Origin: Saprospiraceae bacterium
GTDB taxonomy: Bacteria > Bacteroidota > Bacteroidia > Chitinophagales > Saprospiraceae
Assembly: GCA_013001805.1 (NCBI GenBank)
Contig: JABDLW010000121.1
Span: forward strand, 1-7,367
Reading direction: 5' to 3'
Length of the DNA: 7,367 bases
Position numbers and translations under genes: made by a program. Below the pieces are notes generated by a model. The model ran no database searches. It was not told the origin of the DNA and was given only the letters and a program-made list of their open reading frames with translations. This document shows positions 7,094 through 7,367 of the stretch, in pieces; position 1 is the stretch's first letter, and each line of letters starts with the position of its first letter.

Positions 7094-7119
7094 TCGTGGC
7101 CCGAAAAAAACCCGCCAAA

Positions 7120-7367
7120 ATGTTCAAGAAAATCCTGATTGCCAATCGAGGAGAGATTGCTCTGCGTGTCATACGGACCTGCAAGGAAATGGGCATTCAG
7201 ACGGTTGCGGTTTATTCGACAGCAGACCGCGAGAGTCTTCACGTGAGATTTGCCGATGAAGCAGTGTGCATCGGACCACCACCTTCTTCAGAATCCTACT
7301 TAAGCATTCCCAAGATCATGGCGGCAGTAGAGATTACCAATGCTGATGCCATTCATCCTGGTTATGG
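7120..7367 (+). CDS. accC: Biotin carboxylase subunit of acetyl-CoA carboxylase (AccC), 5' part only
   Basis: The frame runs off the right edge after 82 full codons, against about 445-505 residues for complete family members. The enzyme carboxylates the biotin on AccB using ATP and bicarbonate. MFKKILIANRGEIALRVIRT is the near-invariant start of the biotin carboxylase N-terminal domain. It continues with VAVYSTADRESLHVRFADEAVCIG and ADAIHPGY, where the glycine-rich HPGYG turn is just reached. The ATG at 7120 is preferred on conservation. An in-frame GTG at 7096 would add eight residues (VARKKPAK) and has GGAAAG six bases upstream, so it remains possible. The 26-base gap after accB (two bases if GTG is used) indicates one operon. 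Downstream domains (ATP-grasp, C-terminal) are outside the window. Confidence 0.95.
   Translation, partial: MFKKILIANRGEIALRVIRTCKEMGIQTVAVYSTADRESLHVRFADEAVCIGPPPSSESYLSIPKIMAAVEITNADAIHPGY

Overview
The window looks like chromosomal DNA from a member of the Bacteroidota, most likely near Saprospiraceae. The family-level placement is inferred from the style of the surface protein and was not tested. Two things point to Bacteroidota. One is a very large secreted protein ending in the gliding-motility-associated (CHU_C, type B) sorting domain of the type IX secretion system. The other is a fabH-efp-accB-accC cluster with AT-rich leaders and mostly weak Shine-Dalgarno sequences.

Region 1 (about 1-4303, minus strand) is a single uninterrupted reading frame of 1434 codons. 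It enters from the left edge, so its stop codon and last few dozen residues lie outside the window. The protein has a signal peptide, an unrecognised N-terminal module, a cohesin-like beta-sandwich, nine SprB-like repeats of about 80-92 residues that each carry two cysteines, an Ig/PKD-like linker with a CxxC, and the start of the type IX sorting domain. The many short plus-strand frames across this region are shadows of this gene.

Region 2 (4304-4951) is a 648-base divergent intergenic stretch with no convincing gene. It must hold the start signals for the surface protein (leftward) and probably for the lipid cluster (rightward). Only weak promoter candidates and short palindromes are visible.

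Region 3 (4952-7367, plus strand) is a tight housekeeping cluster. It encodes FabH (condensing enzyme starting fatty-acid synthesis), elongation factor P, AccB (biotin carrier of acetyl-CoA carboxylase) and the first 82 codons of AccC (biotin carboxylase, cut by the right edge). AccB and AccC belong to the enzyme that makes malonyl-CoA. After transfer to ACP, that malonyl group is what FabH condenses with acetyl-CoA, so three of the four genes serve fatty-acid initiation. EF-P relieves ribosome stalling at proline runs and has no direct role in that chemistry. Gaps of 50, 4 and 26 bases suggest co-transcription.

I found no RNA genes, CRISPR arrays, insertion sequences or intact mobile elements. 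The lipid cluster is conventional. The most unusual content is the architecture of the giant surface protein, especially the cohesin-like domain inside a type IX cargo protein.
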